Notes under the pieces: model-generated
Database searches by the model: none
What the model was told of the DNA's origin: nothing
What the model saw: the letters and a program-made list of their open reading frames with translations, nothing else
Program-made: the position numbers and the translations under genes
Part shown: piece by piece, positions 9,070-17,900 of the stretch
Position numbering within the stretch: the stretch's first letter is position 1
Layout of the letters: each line of letters opens with the position of its first letter
Assembly: GCA_017441385.1 (NCBI GenBank)
Contig: JAFRXY010000107.1
Coordinates: 1 to 64,000, forward strand
Direction of reading: 5' to 3'
DNA length: 64,000 nucleotides
From: Clostridia bacterium
Lineage (GTDB): Bacteria; Bacillota; Clostridia; Oscillospirales; Acutalibacteraceae

Positions 9070-9855
9070 TTATAATTCCACCCTGTAAAGCCTCGCGGCG
9101 TTGCGGGCGGCGGTATCCAGAAGCAATTCCGGGTCGGTATTCCGGAGTTCCGCAATGAATTCCGCCACATAACGTATCATCCACGACTCGCTGCGCTTGT
9201 ATTTTTCCGGGGCGGTGCGGTAAGGACGCGGAATGAGATAGGGCGCGTCGGTTTCCAGCACCAGACGGTCGAGCGGGACGTATTTGGCCACTTCCACGGG
9301 CTTGACGGCGTTCAACGCGGTCACCGAACCGCCCAGACCGATATACAGTCCGAGATTCAGCGCCTCGCGCGCCAGCTCCACACTGCCGGAAAAGCAGTGC
9401 ATAACCCCTTCCGGACGGTAGTACCGGAGCATGTCGTACATGTCCCCGTGCGCCTCGCGGTCGTGAATCACGGCGGGCAGTTTCTTTTCAGCCGCCAGCT
9501 CCAACTGCGCGGCAAAAACGCGCTTCTGGGTCTCACGGTTGTCGTCCCGACGGTAATAGTCCAGTCCCATCTCTCCCGCCGCGACCACCCTTTCGCGGTC
9601 AAGCAGCGCGGAAAGGGATTCCGCCGTGTCGTCCGTCCATATGTCGGCGTAATTGGGATGAACGCCCGCCGCAGCGTAAATGAAATCATATTTCTCTGCA
9701 AGCCCGACGCAGGCGGCGGAAGAACACAGATTCTCCGCCGGACAGAGAATAGCCTTCACGCCATCCTGCTCATGCATTCTCACAAGCAATTCGTCCCTGT
9801 CCTCTTCAAAAACCTGGGAATAATAATGCGCGTGACTGTCAAAAATCAGACTCAT
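9070..9855 (-). CDS. tatD: TatD-family metal-dependent DNase/hydrolase
   Basis: A 261-residue TIM-barrel amidohydrolase. Metal ligands typical of TatD are visible: SHAHY at the N-terminus (HxH), GEMGLDYYR (Glu), VIHDREAHGD (His), MHCFSGS (His) and ETDAPYL (Asp). The family has 3'-5' exonuclease or deoxyribonuclease activity in DNA repair or turnover. Its ATG overlaps the degV stop by four bases (9852-9855), indicating an operon with translational coupling. Confidence 0.93.
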   Translation of the reverse strand: MSLIFDSHAHYYSQVFEEDRDELLVRMHEQDGVKAILCPAENLCSSAACVGLAEKYDFIYAAAGVHPNYADIWTDDTAESLSALLDRERVVAAGEMGLDYYRRDDNRETQKRVFAAQLELAAEKKLPAVIHDREAHGDMYDMLRYYRPEGVMHCFSGSVELAREALNLGLYIGLGGSVTALNAVKPVEVAKYVPLDRLVLETDAPYLIPRPYRTAPEKYKRSESWMIRYVAEFIAELRNTDPELLLDTAARNAARLYRVEL

Positions 9856-10730
9856 CTGTGGTCGCCGTAGAAGAAGAGGGCGAGAACACCAGGGCCGGCA
9901 TGTGCGCCGATGACAGGGCCGATATTGCAGATAACGACCTTCTTGACGCCCTTGACGCGCTTTTTGACTTCACCGGCGAGATACTCCGCGTCGTCACGGC
10001 AGTCGCCCTGTCCGATCATAACGGTGTCGTACTGATTGGTGTAGGTTTCGACCATTTGATCCACCATGGCGTTGATGGAAGCCTTGCGGCCTCTGACCTT
10101 GGACATGTTGATCAGGTGTCCCTCATCGTCCACATGCAGCACCGGCTTGATATTGAGCGCGGAACCGACAATCGCGGTGGCGGCGGAGACGCGGCCGCCT
10201 CTCTTCAGATGGTGCAGGTCGTCCACGGTGAACCAGTGGCAGAGATGCAGGCGATTGTCCTCTACCCACTTGGCGAGTTCCTCCAGACCCATACCCTGCT
10301 TCTTGTGCTGGCCGGCGAGATAGACCAGCAGTCCCTCGCCGGTGGAAGCGGCAAGAGAATCCACCGATACGATCCGTCGGTCGGGATATTTTTCTTTCAG
10401 CTCCTCGATGGCGAGAAGCGAATTGTTGTAGGTGCCGCTGAGCCCGGACGAGAAGCAGATATACAGGATATCCAGCCCTTTGTCGAGGTGCTCGCTGAAA
10501 TACTCGCAGAAATCGGCGACATTGATCTGAGAGGTCTTGGGCATTTTGCCGTTGCGCATCGTATTGTAAAATTCCTCCGACTTCATCTCCCGCTCGTCGG
10601 GGAAATTCCTGTAGGTCAGTCCGTCAAGCTCGAATTGCATCGGCCAGATCTTCACGCCGAGTTCGTCGGCGATATCCTGCGAGATATCGGTCGTGGAATC
10701 GGTCAGAATGACATAGTCTTTTTCTTTCAT
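9852..10730 (-). CDS. DegV-family fatty-acid-binding protein
   Basis: A 292-residue protein starting YVILTDSTTDISQDIADELGV, the DegV hallmark, with later SSGLSGTYNNSLLA and the C-terminal GPVIGAHAGPGVLALFF motif. DegV/FakB proteins bind a fatty acid so that FakA can phosphorylate it for phospholipid synthesis. The Met at 10730 is preferred because AAGGTGA lies 5 bases before it; a Met five codons earlier has no SD. No fakA partner is visible here. Confidence 0.9.
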   Translation of the reverse strand: MKEKDYVILTDSTTDISQDIADELGVKIWPMQFELDGLTYRNFPDEREMKSEEFYNTMRNGKMPKTSQINVADFCEYFSEHLDKGLDILYICFSSGLSGTYNNSLLAIEELKEKYPDRRIVSVDSLAASTGEGLLVYLAGQHKKQGMGLEELAKWVEDNRLHLCHWFTVDDLHHLKRGGRVSAATAIVGSALNIKPVLHVDDEGHLINMSKVRGRKASINAMVDQMVETYTNQYDTVMIGQGDCRDDAEYLAGEVKKRVKGVKKVVICNIGPVIGAHAGPGVLALFFYGDHR

Positions 10731-10910
10731 AGAAATCACCTTCATATTGTCGCGGAATCAAAGATACCTTTGGAATAAAATACCAGAAGAACTGATATGA
10801 ATAATTTTATCATAGTTCGTGTATGAAGTAAAGTGCAACGCTCAAAAGATTGAGCGCTCAACTGCCGAAGATTTTTCAACACATTTGTGTATTATTCAGG
10901 TCACAAAGCG

Positions 10911-12302
10911 TCACCACCTGCATTCGGAGGCGCATTCCCTCACCTGCCGCTTCATCTCATCGGGAATGAGATTCACTTCGTCGAAATAATCCGCGTAGAT
11001 GTTGGGGGAATCCCTGTGCAGCCCGTAGGCAGGGGTGGTAGTGTAGTATTGCAGCAGGGCGGGCAGCTCCTCCCCTCTGGCCTGACGCTTGGCGATGGCC
11101 ATGCACATGGCGAAATTGATTTCGTCCACGCTGCCGACGCATTCAAAGGGCTTGGTTTCGTGCAGGCCGATCAGCTGCTCAAAGTACAGCTTCATCCGGT
11201 CGCTCTTGGAATCCAGCAGGTTGACGCGGAAGATATCCCTCAGCTCGGAGTCGGTGAGGAAGGGAGACAAAATCATGGTAACAAAGAGACACTTGGAGCA
11301 TTCCAGACACCATGTGTCAAATTTCGTGCCGGCGTTGCCGGCGTTGCAGCTCCGGAAGACCGGGTGGTATTCCTTCAATCCAGCGAAGATGGCGGCGATC
11401 TGAAGCTCCGAGAGAGGTCGCAGCAGGCTGAAATAGCGCACGCCGCAGGGAATGAAGCGCTCGAGATAGCTGGCAAAATCCTTTTCGAATGCATAGCTCT
11501 TGGAATACTGGTGGTTGACGTCGCTTCCCGCCACGGAGGATTCATTGGCGCTGGATTCATTGGAAAGCACCACGTATTTCTTCCCGCAAAGATAGGCGGA
11601 CATCGACGCGGCAAAAGCGATCAGGGCGGAGAGGGGAGTATGTCCGTTGAGGAATCCCTGCTTGTTCAGCCCGACGATGGTGCGGTCAAGGTACCGCTTG
11701 GGGCGGTAGATGCTTTCGGGTCGATAGCCCGCCAGCAGCGCCGAACAGAAGGCGGAATTCCGGTGGTTCATCATGAAGCACATGTTATCCTCGATGCCGC
11801 CGCAGCGGGAAAGCACATGCAGCGACACGATGGAGTCCTTGCCGCCGCCGACCGGAATCATGCAGCCGCACAATTCCTTCCCGGCGGAGATGACCCGCTT
11901 CTTTTCCGTTCCGGCGGCTTCAATGGTCATGAAGGAATCCATGTCGGTTTCCACGCCGTTGGTGTAGAAGAATTCGCCCAGCCCGTGATAGTAGAGCTTC
12001 TTCCACCACGCGATCTGCTCCTCGCTGAGATAGCCGCATTCCACCCGCACCCGCGGAGGACAGGCGGCCTTCCAGTAGCTCACCAGCTCCACCATGCCTA
12101 GCGAAAAGACAAATTCCTCAAAGACCGGGTCGCTCCGGTCAATGCCGTTCTTAGGGAAAATCCAGCAGGGGTGGAATTCCGTCAGTCCCACTGTTTCAAA
12201 ATCATAGACAATCCGGATTCCTTCGTCCAGTTCGGTGATATCGTACCCGTGATAGATAAATACGGGATATTTCGCGATCAGCTCGTTGTAATTCAATGCC
12301 AT
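10911..12302 (-). CDS. murL: MurL-type UDP-MurNAc-L-Ala-L-Glu epimerase
   Basis: A 463-residue protein matching my knowledge of MurL of Xanthomonas and actinobacteria: an N-terminal beta domain (1-100), the LYYHGLGEFFYTNG segment (103-116), a PP-loop GGGKDS (152-157), the NGHTPLSALIAFAASM stretch, the SNESSA...VNHQYSKSYAFE block, YHPVFRSCN, WCLECSKC and HETKPFECVG. MurL uses ATP to invert the terminal L-Glu of UDP-MurNAc-L-Ala-L-Glu, supplying D-Glu for peptidoglycan without a racemase. The SD AAAGGAG is only 3 bases before ATG 12302, so the TTG two codons on (12296) may be the true start. It is a single transcript divergent from the cysteine desulfurase. Confidence 0.75.
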   Translation of the reverse strand: MALNYNELIAKYPVFIYHGYDITELDEGIRIVYDFETVGLTEFHPCWIFPKNGIDRSDPVFEEFVFSLGMVELVSYWKAACPPRVRVECGYLSEEQIAWWKKLYYHGLGEFFYTNGVETDMDSFMTIEAAGTEKKRVISAGKELCGCMIPVGGGKDSIVSLHVLSRCGGIEDNMCFMMNHRNSAFCSALLAGYRPESIYRPKRYLDRTIVGLNKQGFLNGHTPLSALIAFAASMSAYLCGKKYVVLSNESSANESSVAGSDVNHQYSKSYAFEKDFASYLERFIPCGVRYFSLLRPLSELQIAAIFAGLKEYHPVFRSCNAGNAGTKFDTWCLECSKCLFVTMILSPFLTDSELRDIFRVNLLDSKSDRMKLYFEQLIGLHETKPFECVGSVDEINFAMCMAIAKRQARGEELPALLQYYTTTPAYGLHRDSPNIYADYFDEVNLIPDEMKRQVRECASECRW

Positions 12303-12331
12303 GCGCTCCTTTGTGAATTCTTTCTTATTTC

Positions 12332-12360
12332 ATTATACACTTATACCCGGACGATTTCAA
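12332..12360 (-). promoter_or_regulatory. SigA-type promoter for murL
   Basis: On the minus strand TTGAAA (12355-12360) and TATAAT (12332-12337) with a 17-base spacer, about 30 bases before the start. Confidence 0.65.
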
Positions 12361-12443
12361 TATCTATTGTATGAATATCAATGATAAACCCATTAGAATA
12401 ATAATTATTTAAAAATTGATAAAAAAACTGTAACTTATATCTA

Positions 12444-12472
12444 TTGCATTGTCAGAGGTTTTAAGATAGAAT
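12444..12472 (+). promoter_or_regulatory. SigA-type promoter for the desulfurase-thiI operon
   Basis: TTGCAT (12444-12449) and TAGAAT (12467-12472), 17-base spacer. Confidence 0.5.
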
Positions 12473-12510
12473 ATATAGGTATATTTGTCATTATCAAAGA
12501 GGTGCTTTTT

Positions 12511-13668
12511 CTGATTACGGAAATCAATGAAATATATCTGGACAACAGCGCCACTACCAAGCCCTGCCCCGAAGCGGTTGCGGCGGCTGAGGAAATGATG
12601 CTCCGCTTCTGGGGCAATCCCAGTTCGATCCACGCCAAGGGGAGCGAAGCTGCCCGGAAACTCCGGGAAGCCCGCAGAGCCGTCGCTTTGGCTATTTCAG
12701 CCGCGCCGGAGGAAGTGTTCTTTACTTCCGGCGGCACCGAGGCCAACAATATCGCGGTCTTCGGCGCGGCCGCAAAGAACCGGCGTATCGGCAGGCGCAT
12801 CGTCACTTCCGCCATTGAACATTCTTCCGTGCTGGACAGCGTCGCCGAGCTGGAAAAGCAGGGATTTGAGGTCATTCGCCTGACCCCTGACCGTCACGGC
12901 CATATTTCGCCTGAAGCGGTAGCGGAGGCGGTCAACGCCGACACCGCGCTGGTCACCCTGATGATGGTCAACAACGAGGTGGGCAGCCTTCTCCCGGTGG
13001 AGGCCGCCGTGAAGGCCGCCCGGAAAAACGCCCCCAAGGCCCTCGTCCACTGCGACTGCGTGCAGGCCTTCGGCAAGATACCGGTGAGCGTCAGGAAGCT
13101 GGGCGCGGACATGATCACGGTCTCCGCCCACAAAATTCACGCTCCAAAGGGAGTCGGTGCGCTATACAAGCGCAAGGGACTGCACATTCCCTCCCTGACT
13201 CACGGAGGACATCAGGAGGATTCCTTCCGCCCCGGAACCGAAGCGGCTCCGCTCATCGCTGCATTCGGCGCGGCGGCAGCAATTGCCTGCGACAAAGCGG
13301 GCATGACGGCACGCTATTCCGCGGTCAGTGCGCTGCGGAATTACACCGCCCAAAGACTGTGTGAAATCGGCGGAGTGGTAATCAACAGCCCGGAGGATGC
13401 GCTGCCCTACATCCTGAATTTCAGCACCTGCTGCGTCAAGGCGGAAACCATGCTGAATTACCTCTCCGAGCGGGGCATCTATGTTTCGGGCGGTTCAGCC
13501 TGTGCCAAAGGGGAACCCAGCCACGTCATCAAGGCGCTTCATCTTTCCCGCGAAGCCTCCGACAGCGCCATCCGCGTCAGCTTCTGCGGGGAGAATTCCA
13601 CAGAGGACGCGGACGCTCTGATACAGGCCGTCGCCGAGGGAATCGGCCATTTGGCGCACTTCAACTAG
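12511..13668 (+). CDS. Cysteine desulfurase (NifS/IscS family), likely ThiI partner
   Basis: A PLP enzyme of about 385 residues. Seen: IYLDNSATTKP at the N-terminus, TSGGTEANNIAV, the PLP-lysine region SAHKIHAPKGVGALY, and the catalytic cysteine in GGSACAKG. It converts cysteine to alanine and passes a persulfide sulfur to acceptors. It sits 21 bases upstream of thiI, like B. subtilis NifZ, which suggests it supplies sulfur for tRNA s4U8. Start choice is unusual: SD AAAGAGGTG occupies 12496-12504, so the GTG at 12502 is inside the SD, and the best-spaced codon is CTG at 12511. Confidence 0.92.
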   Translation: MITEINEIYLDNSATTKPCPEAVAAAEEMMLRFWGNPSSIHAKGSEAARKLREARRAVALAISAAPEEVFFTSGGTEANNIAVFGAAAKNRRIGRRIVTSAIEHSSVLDSVAELEKQGFEVIRLTPDRHGHISPEAVAEAVNADTALVTLMMVNNEVGSLLPVEAAVKAARKNAPKALVHCDCVQAFGKIPVSVRKLGADMITVSAHKIHAPKGVGALYKRKGLHIPSLTHGGHQEDSFRPGTEAAPLIAAFGAAAAIACDKAGMTARYSAVSALRNYTAQRLCEIGGVVINSPEDALPYILNFSTCCVKAETMLNYLSERGIYVSGGSACAKGEPSHVIKALHLSREASDSAIRVSFCGENSTEDADALIQAVAEGIGHLAHFN

Positions 13669-13689
13669 TTTGTTTCTGGAGGAATTGTC

Positions 13690-14871
13690 TTGAACGAAAT
13701 CATACTCATCAAAAACGGCGAACTGGCGCTCAAAGGCCTGAACCGCAGGAGCTTTGAGGAAACGCTTGCCAAGAATATCCAGAAGGCGGCGGAACCCTTC
13801 GGCGGGGTGAATGTCTGGCGCTCACAGTCCACCATGTTTGTCACGCCGCTGGAGGGCACCGACATCGAGGAGGCGGTGGCGGCCATTGCAAAGGTCTTCG
13901 GCATTGCCGCGCTCAGCCGCGCCGCCGAGGTTCCCAAGGATATGGAGGCAATTCTGCCTGCCGTCTGCGTATATCTGTCGGAGGAATTGCGGGAGGCAGG
14001 CACCTTTAAGGTCAACGCCAAACGCGCCGATAAGAAATTCCCCCTCAAAAGCCCCGAAATCTGTGCGGCGGTCGGGGAGTACATTCTGGAAAAATTCCCG
14101 CACCTGGAGGTGGACGTGCATGAGCCTGACCTGACGGTGACGGTGGAAATACGCGACACTTCCGCCTATATCCACAAGCAGCCCATCAAGGGGGCGGGCG
14201 GTCTGCCGGTCGGCACCGGCGGCAGGGCGTGCGTGATGATTTCCGGCGGCATCGACTCCCCCGTCGCTTCGTGGATGATGGCCAAGCGCGGACTGGAGCT
14301 TTCGGCGGTCAATTTCGCCTCACCCCCCTACACCAGCCTCCGCGCGGAGGAAAAGGTCAAGGATTTACTCGGCAAGGTGGCGGAATGGTCGGGCGAAATC
14401 CGACTGCACATCGTTCCCTTCACCGAGATTCAGGAGGCCATCCGGGACTACTGCCCGGAGGACATGCTGACTGTCATCATGCGCCGCTACATGATCAAGA
14501 TCGCCCAGATCATCGCCCGCAAGGACGGGGCGCTTGCCCTGATCAGCGGGGAAAGCGTGGGTCAGGTGGCGAGTCAGACGCTCCGCGCACTGGAATGCAC
14601 CGACGCGGCGGCGGATATGCCGATTCTCCGGCCGGTGATCGGCATGGATAAAGAGGAAATCGTCACCATCGCCCGCCGGATAGACACTTTCGACATTTCC
14701 ATTCTGCCATTCGAAGATTGCTGTACGGTATTCACTCCCAAGCACCCCAAGACCAAGCCGATTCTGCATAAAATTCTACAGGCGGAGAAGGCGCTGGAGT
14801 GCGAGGAAGTCAACATCGCCGCCATGATCGAGAAGGCGGTGCGGGACACACGGCTCACGGTCATCCGATAG
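13690..14871 (+). CDS. thiI: tRNA 4-thiouridine synthase ThiI (no rhodanese domain)
   Basis: A 393-residue protein with an N-terminal ferredoxin-like and THUMP region (1-165) and a PP-loop ATPase domain with ISGGIDSPVAS (about residues 181-191). FEDCCTVFTPKHPKT near residue 340 carries the conserved Cys. It adenylates U8 of tRNA and inserts sulfur; some homologues also serve thiamine synthesis. It lacks the C-terminal rhodanese domain of E. coli ThiI, as in B. subtilis, so a dedicated desulfurase must donate sulfur, and one lies directly upstream. The TTG start follows CTGGAGGAA by about 6 bases. Confidence 0.95.
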   Translation: MNEIILIKNGELALKGLNRRSFEETLAKNIQKAAEPFGGVNVWRSQSTMFVTPLEGTDIEEAVAAIAKVFGIAALSRAAEVPKDMEAILPAVCVYLSEELREAGTFKVNAKRADKKFPLKSPEICAAVGEYILEKFPHLEVDVHEPDLTVTVEIRDTSAYIHKQPIKGAGGLPVGTGGRACVMISGGIDSPVASWMMAKRGLELSAVNFASPPYTSLRAEEKVKDLLGKVAEWSGEIRLHIVPFTEIQEAIRDYCPEDMLTVIMRRYMIKIAQIIARKDGALALISGESVGQVASQTLRALECTDAAADMPILRPVIGMDKEEIVTIARRIDTFDISILPFEDCCTVFTPKHPKTKPILHKILQAEKALECEEVNIAAMIEKAVRDTRLTVIR

Positions 14872-14894
14872 AAAAAAGGAGGAGAATCTACCCA

Positions 14895-15386
14895 ATGACA
14901 CAGTTTGAATTATCCGCCGCGCTGGTTGCGGCGCTGAAAGAGCGTGGGATGAAAATTGCCACGGTGGAATCCTGCACGGCGGGGCTTCTCTCCAAGATCA
15001 TTACCGACGCGCCGGGTTCCTCGGAGGTCTTTGATCTGGGGATCACCACCTATTCCAATGAGATGAAAACAAAGATGGTGGGCGTACCGGAGGAAATTCT
15101 TGCCGCGCAGGGAGCGGTATCGCCAGAAACCGCCCGCGCCATGGCGGAGGGAATACGCCGCGTTTCCGGCGCGGATATCGGCGTAGCCACCACCGGCATC
15201 GCCGGCCCCGGCGGAGGCACCCCGGAGAAACCGGTAGGACTGGTCTACACCGCGGTTTCCACCTGCAAAGGCACGGAAGTAACCCGCCTGCTCATTGACA
15301 GACCGGGCACGGACAGGGATACCATACGCAATACCGCCGCCGAAACGGTTCTTATTAAAGTACTGGCTTTGCTGAACAATATGTGA
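14895..15386 (+). CDS. cinA: CinA C-terminal domain protein (nicotinamide-nucleotide amidase)
   Basis: A 163-residue stand-alone CinA-C (PncC) domain: ATVESCTAGLLSK near the N-terminus, GITTYSNEMK, AVSPETARAMAEG, and TTGIAGPGGGTPEKPVGLV. The family deamidates nicotinamide mononucleotide to nicotinic acid mononucleotide, salvaging the NMN made by DNA ligase. The MoCF/ADP-ribose pyrophosphatase N-terminal domain of full-length CinA is missing here. The start ATG 14895 follows AAAAAAGGAGGAG. Possible relict N-terminal domain: see the gene at 16320. Confidence 0.92.
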   Translation: MTQFELSAALVAALKERGMKIATVESCTAGLLSKIITDAPGSSEVFDLGITTYSNEMKTKMVGVPEEILAAQGAVSPETARAMAEGIRRVSGADIGVATTGIAGPGGGTPEKPVGLVYTAVSTCKGTEVTRLLIDRPGTDRDTIRNTAAETVLIKVLALLNNM

Positions 15387-15409
15387 CTGCGTTATTTCGG
15401 AGGGATTTT

Positions 15410-16303
15410 ATGGCAAGGAACAAAAAAAACAAAAATCGAATGGATCCTGTCAGCCGCGTGATACTGGTTATCTCGGTGATCGTCTTTCTCGGTTCGGGGG
15501 GCTATCTGGCATATAAATATTTCGGGGAACCCATTCTCGAACAGATGGAACTTGCGTCCTACAAAAAGGATTACGACAGCGAGGAACCTTCAACGGCGGA
15601 GGACGGAGTCTGGACAAACAAAGAAGAAGAAAAAAAAGAGGAAGAGGAACGGCTTGACGACGGAACGCTCGCTTCATTTAAAGTGATCCGCGAGCTGAAC
15701 AAAGATGTTGTGGGCTGGATCAATGTTCCCAACACGATGGTCGACTATCCGGTCGTACAGTCAAAGGACAATACTTTTTATCTCAAGCATAACATCAATA
15801 AAGAATACAACGGGTCCGGCTGTCCCTTCCTTGATTATAGAAACAGCATTAAGACCGATTCGGATGACAGATGCCTCATCATATACGGGCATCACCGCAG
15901 GAACGGGACAATGTTCGCCACACTGAAGAACTACAATAAGATTGATTTTTACAGGGAAAATCCGGTATTTATATTCGATACCATTTATGAACGCGGAAAA
16001 TGGATTATTTTTTCAAATTTTCGTGCGACAACATCATGGGCCACCGGCACTCCCTTTAATTACATTCAGACCAATTTCAAAGATGACGAGGAATTCATGA
16101 AATTTGTTTCCGATATCAAAAAGCGCTCCCTTATTTCCACCCCTGTCGAAGTCAGAGCCGACGACCGGATACTGCTTCTGTCAACCTGCTCCTATGAAAA
16201 AAGCAACTGGCGCATGGTGATTGCCGCCAGAAAAATTCGGGACGACGAAGAAAGCATTGACGTGAGTTCGGCGGTAATGGCTTCCAATCCCATCATGCCA
16301 TAA
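15410..16303 (+). CDS. srtB: Class B sortase
   Basis: A 297-residue protein with a cytoplasmic basic start, one membrane helix (about residues 14-38), a charged linker and a sortase beta-barrel. The catalytic His is at about 161 (YGHH), Cys at about 260 (LLSTCSYE) and Arg a few residues later (NWRMVIAARK). VVGWINVPNTMVDYPVVQS and FLDYRN are typical of class B. It anchors proteins to the cell wall or polymerises pili. No protein in the window carries an obvious sorting signal, so its substrate is unknown. The start follows CGGAGGGA; a GTG 27 bases upstream lacks an SD. Confidence 0.9.
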   Translation: MARNKKNKNRMDPVSRVILVISVIVFLGSGGYLAYKYFGEPILEQMELASYKKDYDSEEPSTAEDGVWTNKEEEKKEEEERLDDGTLASFKVIRELNKDVVGWINVPNTMVDYPVVQSKDNTFYLKHNINKEYNGSGCPFLDYRNSIKTDSDDRCLIIYGHHRRNGTMFATLKNYNKIDFYRENPVFIFDTIYERGKWIIFSNFRATTSWATGTPFNYIQTNFKDDEEFMKFVSDIKKRSLISTPVEVRADDRILLLSTCSYEKSNWRMVIAARKIRDDEESIDVSSAVMASNPIMP

Positions 16304-16319
16304 GCAAGGCGGTGAAGCC

Positions 16320-17015
16320 ATGTCAGCCGGAATCATCTGGTACAAGACCCAGCCGGACAGCAAAAAAAACGAAGCGGTAAATGACTTGCTCACCGATTAC
16401 TGCGGAAGCATTCTGAGCCATGACGTTACCGTCCGGCCGGAAAGAATCGCCCCTCTGATCAGCAGTATTCTCTCCCGCAGTGAAAACGTCATCATTATCG
16501 GCGGAATTGAATGTCAGAATCAGGAGGAAAACATTGTTTTCATTCTTGCAAGGGTTCTGGGCATTCCGCTTGAAATGAAGTACAGAAGCCGATCACGCTA
16601 TTGCTTTGACAAACTGAGAAACACCCGTTTGCCGTCGCTTTCCGGCTCTGTGCTCTTTCCTGCACGAAAAGGATATCCCGAAGGCATTCTTCTCACCTCG
16701 GGTAAGCAAAGCATTATCGTGCTGCCTGTCAATTACCGCCTCGCGGTTTCCGCGGCTGTGACAATGAGGGAATATTTCATTCCGGAGGTATCACGCCGCC
16801 GTCAGCGTGCTTCCACAGAAACTGCCCCCGAAATCAGGCAGAAAGACTACGAGAAATTCAAAAGAAGCAGGAAAACCGCCCCTCAGACCCGCGAATACAG
16901 TGAATACCAGCTGATAGAAACCATGGAACGCGCTTCAAGGCGGGCCTATGAAGATTCACCCGATAACACGGCTTTTGACTATATGTACGACGATCAGAAC
17001 CGTGGCGGCAGATAG
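16320..17015 (+). CDS. Degenerate MoCF/CinA-N-like protein with disordered tail
   Basis: A 231-residue protein. Residues 1-160 resemble the molybdopterin-binding-like (MoCF) domain that forms the CinA N-terminus: VIIIGGIECQNQEENIVF lines up with the GGLGPTxDD region, followed by ALARVLGIPLE-like helix, a VLFPARKGYPEGI stretch matching the GTAPGF region, and IIVLPVNYRLAV matching the LPGPPxEM region. Key Gly, Pro and Asp residues are substituted, so catalytic competence is doubtful. Residues 160-231 are charged and low in complexity. The gene is last in the operon with cinA-C and sortase. Fold assignment is by eye. Confidence 0.55.
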   Translation: MSAGIIWYKTQPDSKKNEAVNDLLTDYCGSILSHDVTVRPERIAPLISSILSRSENVIIIGGIECQNQEENIVFILARVLGIPLEMKYRSRSRYCFDKLRNTRLPSLSGSVLFPARKGYPEGILLTSGKQSIIVLPVNYRLAVSAAVTMREYFIPEVSRRRQRASTETAPEIRQKDYEKFKRSRKTAPQTREYSEYQLIETMERASRRAYEDSPDNTAFDYMYDDQNRGGR

Positions 17016-17133
17016 CGGACAGAAATTTTTTATTTCAAATGCATCGATAAAATAATACATACATTATGTTTAGCTGAAAGAAGATTCACAGACATGATTT
17101 GTTTCTTAACATGTTCAGGAGGTGACAGAAGAT

Positions 17134-17235
17134 ATGTATAACAGGCAGAAAACATGGGTCAGAGTTATGGCAATTATTCTCGCGGGAATGATGGTAATCG
17201 GTATTCTGGCAGGAGCGCTCTACAGCATATTCTGA
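17134..17235 (+). CDS. 33-residue single-span membrane peptide
   Basis: A short gene with a perfect AGGAGGTGA SD ending 7-8 bases before the ATG. The product has a short basic N-terminus (MYNRQKTWVRV) and one hydrophobic helix rich in Ile, Met, Ala and Gly, ending LYSIF. Its layout recalls DUF4044 or Prli42-type small membrane proteins, but identity is not proven. It lies alone in the 413-base gap 17016-17428; the rest of that gap is AT-rich with no other gene seen. Confidence 0.6.
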   Translation: MYNRQKTWVRVMAIILAGMMVIGILAGALYSIF

Positions 17236-17428
17236 TTATTTAACAAAACATGCATGAAAGCATTTAGAGATATTATTACAATTGTAAAAATACAATGAAC
17301 ATTCTGTGAATTTACTTGTCAACACTGGAAAAACGTAAAATTATTAAGTATAATGTACCTTAGTACTTGAGAGTACTGATCAACTGTATTTTATAAAATT
17401 CTATTAATCATCAGGTGGTGCAATTTTT

Positions 17429-17836
17429 ATGTTGTTAAATCAAAGGTTAAAGCATTTCCGTTCAATGTCCGGTTTGACACAGCAGCAGGTTGCAGATGTA
17501 TTGGGTCTTGACCGTTCTACCTATGCATACTATGAGTCAGGCAAGACGACTCCCGACATCAAGTCTGTCAATAAGCTGTTAAAGATTTTCAATATCAGCT
17601 ATTACGAACTGATGGACGAGCCGGATCCTAACGCCGTTTCAGTCAGTGATTCCGACGCGCAGGAGGACGAAGAAGACAAGCTCCATATCTACGACCTGTC
17701 CAAGCTGGAAAAAAGACTTGTTATTTATTTCAGAGTTCTTTCCCCCAACCAGCAGAAAGATCTGCTGAATTCCATCAGCCCGGAAACTTTTGAAGGACGC
17801 AAAAAACGCAAGTATTCTGAAGATGACGAGGACTGA
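17429..17836 (+). CDS. XRE-family transcriptional regulator
   Basis: A 135-residue protein with an N-terminal helix-turn-helix: RLKHFRSMSGLTQQQVADVLGLDRSTYAYYESGKTTP is the classic XRE/Cro pattern (residues 5-55). The middle is acidic, and the C-terminal half (90-135) is charged with a LSPNQQKDLLNSI helix. It probably binds a short operator as a dimer. AGGTGG precedes the ATG. It stands alone and ends at a bidirectional terminator, so its regulon is not evident. Confidence 0.85.
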   Translation: MLLNQRLKHFRSMSGLTQQQVADVLGLDRSTYAYYESGKTTPDIKSVNKLLKIFNISYYELMDEPDPNAVSVSDSDAQEDEEDKLHIYDLSKLEKRLVIYFRVLSPNQQKDLLNSISPETFEGRKKRKYSEDDED

Positions 17837-17900
17837 GCCTGCGTTCACTTTTGAGAATTAATTATTTCAGTGTTCTTTTGGAAACATTCGTTTACACGCA

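Noticed and set aside
10887-12101. A 404-codon open frame opposite murL
   Set aside because: Complementary-strand shadow; its predicted protein is His/Gly-rich without a family, while the minus strand matches MurL.
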